From positions 2,170,001 through 2,234,000 of the forward strand of contig NZ_SDPW01000001.1 of the NCBI RefSeq assembly GCF_004135645.1: a DNA stretch of 64,000 nt, written 5' to 3'. A program made the position numbers and the translations under genes. This document shows, piece after piece, positions 62,041-64,000 of this stretch. Within the stretch, counting starts at the first letter, position 1, and the number at the start of each line of letters is the position of its first letter. This stretch comes from Senegalimassilia faecalis. GTDB taxonomy: Bacteria > Actinomycetota > Coriobacteriia > Coriobacteriales > Eggerthellaceae. The notes beneath the pieces were generated by a model. That model did no database searches, was not told the origin of the DNA, and worked only from the letters and a program-made list of their open reading frames with translations.

Positions 62041-62075
62041 GAGTGGGACAAAGGGACTGTCCCTTTGTCCCACTC
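62041..62075. repeat. 35-bp perfect REP-like palindrome
   Basis: GAGTGGGACAAAGGGAC-T-GTCCCTTTGTCCCACTC. Same GGGACA theme as the arms at 47647-47826. Confidence 0.8.
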
Positions 62076-62332
62076 CTCGCTCCCTTTTGCGGGCCGGACG
62101 TCGCCATCGGGGATTCCGAAGAGTCAGCGAGGGTGCCCGAGGTGCCCAGGTTGCCCTGCCGAACGCGCCGGCGGCGTGTTCGATTCCTGCCTACGCGCCC
62201 GAGCGGGCGCGCCCAGCTCAGCTGGGATCGGCATTGGCCTTTCGGCCATGCCCGCGAAGCTGAAGGACAAGATGGGGCGCATCGGGCGGCCGCAGCGTCG
62301 GCCCCGTCCGCCGGCCGGCAGACCGGCGGAAC

Positions 62333-63211
62333 TCAGTAGAACATGAACACGCTCAGGCCCATGTTGTAGAAGGCCACGCGCAGGCAGATGGCGCCGACGA
62401 CGCCTGCCACCACGGCCACGGCGCCGAACGCCTTCCAAACCGCCGCGTCGCCCTTCTTGCGGGCAAGCACGCAGCACACCAGCGGCACCAGCGCGCCCAC
62501 AACCACGGCACCCAGCCACAGAAGCGGCGCCTGTCCGGCCGCCGTCGCGGCCGCATTCGCCATCTCCTTCGTGGGCACAGTGGGGTCGAAATAATACCCC
62601 ACCTGCGTAAACGCGCCGCCGCCCATCTGGATAACGGCCGCATACGCCGCCGTGCACGCGGCGCCCACGGCGGAACCCACCACAGCCGGCAGGCCGCACA
62701 CGTCAACCGCGTCGCCCTTCGCGGCCAGCACCACGGCGCACGTGGCGGGCCCCAAAATGCACGCGGCGCCCACGATCGACAGCACCTCAAGCACGCTATT
62801 CCACACCGGGCGCGCCGCCATCATGTACGAATGCGCGCACACCGCGGCCAGCACCACCGAAATCGCGATGGCAACCCACGCCATCCACTTCGGCACGGTG
62901 CCGCCGTCGGCCGACTTGCGCGCCATGGCGAAAAACGCCACGGCCACCACCACGAACACGACGATCGCGATCAGCTCCTGCGTAATGCCGCTGGTCAAGT
63001 GCCCGAAACCGTTGAAGATGCGCTCCCAATGCTGCAGGTGGAAGAACACCGCCACGCCGGACGCCGCCAGAAGCACGCAGCTCAAAACCGTCAGCAGCTG
63101 CTGCGACTTCTTGCCCGCGCCCGCAAGCGCCAGCACGCCCTGGCAGCCGAACACGCCGGCCGACCAGGCCACCAGCGTGGTGAACAAAATCAAAGGCCAT
63201 TGCAATTCCAT
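62333..63211 (-). CDS. dmsC: DmsC/NrfD-like membrane anchor subunit
   Basis: 292 residues, about eight helices, starting MELQWPLILFTTLVAWSAGV. ATG 63211 has GGAAGG 9-10 bases upstream; a Met three codons earlier is less likely. Family features: HLQHWERIFNGFGHLTSGIT, MMAARPVWNSVLEVLSIVGA. It oxidises menaquinol for the neighbouring DmsB-like subunit. Intact counterpart of the broken gene at 42271-43077. Stop TGA. Confidence 0.88.
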   Translation of the reverse strand: MELQWPLILFTTLVAWSAGVFGCQGVLALAGAGKKSQQLLTVLSCVLLAASGVAVFFHLQHWERIFNGFGHLTSGITQELIAIVVFVVVAVAFFAMARKSADGGTVPKWMAWVAIAISVVLAAVCAHSYMMAARPVWNSVLEVLSIVGAACILGPATCAVVLAAKGDAVDVCGLPAVVGSAVGAACTAAYAAVIQMGGGAFTQVGYYFDPTVPTKEMANAAATAAGQAPLLWLGAVVVGALVPLVCCVLARKKGDAAVWKAFGAVAVVAGVVGAICLRVAFYNMGLSVFMFY

Positions 63212-63212
63212 G

Positions 63213-63377
63213 CTACTCACCTTCCTTCACAGGCACCGCGGCGCGGGCGGCCGGCCCGCACCCGGCCGCGCAGGCGGCAACTGCCGCGTCGCCCGCGCAA
63301 GCCTTGGTGCCACTTTCCAGGCGCGCGCCCGCCCCCGCCGCGCGGGAAAGCGGAACAATCACGCCAGTCACCGTCAT
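63213..63377 (-). CDS. 54-residue small protein nested between dmsB and dmsC
   Basis: ATG 63377 overlaps the TGA of dmsB (ATGA) and its TAG 63213-63215 ends one base before the dmsC ATG, so the frame exactly fills the gap with coupled junctions at both ends. Sequence starts MTVTGVIVPLSRAAGAGARL and has three Cys in ACAG...ACAAGCGPAA. No signal peptide or helix is certain. The ribosome site for dmsC lies in its last codons. No family recognised; coding status is inferred from position. Confidence 0.5.
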   Translation of the reverse strand: MTVTGVIVPLSRAAGAGARLESGTKACAGDAAVAACAAGCGPAARAAVPVKEGE

Positions 63378-64000
63378 TCCTGTCCCTGCCACTGCTCGTT
63401 GCGCAGGATGTACACGAACCCGGGGTCGTTGCCCACGTTCGGCAGGTGATACACCTCAGAGTCCTTGTACGGCTTCACCGGGTAGTCGCACCCCTCGCCC
63501 GTCGCATCGCCCAAGCGGATGCGCGACTTGACCTGCGCGTCGTAGGACTTGTCGCCCTCAAGCGGCGCGCCGGGCGCCTCGAAGCTCTCGATGCCCTTCT
63601 CCAGGTCGCCGAAGAAACGCGCACGCCCGCCGCACTGGCTGACGCACTGCGGCAGCTCGCCTTGGGCCACCTTCTGCTCGCACAGCGTGCACTTCTCCAC
63701 CACGCGCTCTTCCTCGTTCAGATAGCGAACGCCATAAGGGCAGGCCATCGCACAGAACTGGCAGCCGATGCACTTCGACTTGTCGATCTGTACGGTGCCG
63801 TCGGCAAGCACGTGGCTGGCCTCGGTGGGGCACACCTGCACGCACGCGGGGTTCTTGCAGTGCTGGCACTGCACCGTCAGGAAGTACGTGTACACGTCGG
63901 GCCACTGGCCGCCTTCCTGGCGCGGGTTCGGGCCGATGCGCAGCACCTTGTTCCAGTAGCTGCCGATAGGCACGTTGTTCACAACCTTGCAGCTGATGGA
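63374..64000 (-). CDS. dmsB: DmsB-like four-cluster ferredoxin subunit (5' end outside window)
   Basis: 209 codons visible; the frame is open at 64000 and begins mid-motif (SISCKVVNNVPIG), so the start and first cluster Cys lie beyond. Cluster motifs: CQHCKNPACVQVCPTEA, CIGCQFCAMACPYGV, CTLCEQKVAQGELPQCVSQC. A C-terminal extension (about 60 residues) ends EVYHLPNVGNDPGFVYILRN. Conducts electrons from DmsC to a DmsA-type catalytic subunit presumably encoded next. Unlike the paralogue at 43081, this copy has no internal stop. Stop TGA. Confidence 0.92.
   Translation of the reverse strand, partial: SISCKVVNNVPIGSYWNKVLRIGPNPRQEGGQWPDVYTYFLTVQCQHCKNPACVQVCPTEASHVLADGTVQIDKSKCIGCQFCAMACPYGVRYLNEEERVVEKCTLCEQKVAQGELPQCVSQCGGRARFFGDLEKGIESFEAPGAPLEGDKSYDAQVKSRIRLGDATGEGCDYPVKPYKDSEVYHLPNVGNDPGFVYILRNEQWQGQE

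Noticed and set aside
61289-62332. rRNA fragment, riboswitch or group II intron in the gene-free stretch
   Set aside because: Hairpins are present, but none of the conserved blocks of cobalamin, guanidine, Moco or SAM riboswitches, RNase P RNA or intron domain V could be recognised.

Overview
The window looks like chromosome from an Eggerthellaceae-type member of the Coriobacteriia (GC-rich, anaerobic Actinomycetota). The assignment is an inference. It rests on high GC, paired Tat flavoprotein plus NrfH/CymA-type multihaem cytochrome genes, several DmsABC-like molybdoenzyme operons with NapG/NapH ferredoxins and TorD chaperones, a LuxR regulator with many membrane helices, and MoaB/MoeA for molybdenum cofactor. 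The species cannot be named from the sequence.

Layout. 1-1.7 kb: TPR protein and cyclophilin. 2.0-6.6 kb: a degenerate island at the 3' end of an rlmD/rumA-like gene, bounded by direct repeats of about 110 bp, with a large metallophosphoesterase and a broken ParA-like gene. 6.5-13.7 kb: rlmD-like gene, tRNA-Arg, GtrA and GT2 cell-envelope genes, a possible small RNA, tRNA-Glu, a processive-type glycosyltransferase, a DEAD-box helicase and a NifX-like protein. 13.8-15.3 kb: infC-rpmI-rplT behind a promoter and attenuator. 15.4-20.1 kb: a 25-bp repeat cluster, then an FMN riboswitch driving a riboflavin ECF transporter with fused ATPases. 20.1-28.5 kb: PPOX and DUF1292 proteins, SecDF, a serine recombinase, alanine racemase and a zinc-ribbon membrane protein. 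28.9-32.3 kb: moaB, moeA and an M20 amidohydrolase. 32.4-34.7 kb: a LytTR regulator operon whose kinase appears split over two proteins. 35-38.9 kb: flippase, RHH/PIN toxin-antitoxin pair and a MITE. 38.9-49.4 kb: a respiratory block (napH/napG-like, torD-like, a broken dmsCBA, a duplicated-domain protein, LuxR). 49.5-56.8 kb: Fic protein, intact cytochrome-flavoprotein pair with TetR, iron alcohol dehydrogenase, HigBA-like pair. 56.9-60.9 kb: a graveyard of broken genes. 60.9-62.3 kb: repeats. 62.3-64 kb: a second dmsCB with a tiny gene nested between them.

How the parts work together. MoaB and MoeA serve the molybdoenzyme operons. TorD-like chaperones and NapG/NapH ferredoxins would support enzyme maturation and electron delivery. 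The intact flavoprotein/cytochrome pair would pass menaquinol electrons to an extracytoplasmic acceptor. Of the comparable modules, one dms operon and one cytochrome/flavoprotein module carry nonsense codons and deletions, so the respiratory repertoire is being pruned here.

The most unusual content is non-coding. A family of four inverted-repeat elements, each 140-142 bp, shares matched 24-26 bp arms and a central CCCAG(G/T)TCA core (21419, 42005, 60943 and 61148). A separate 25-bp motif family occurs at 1.9-2.1, 6.5 and 15.4-15.7 kb.
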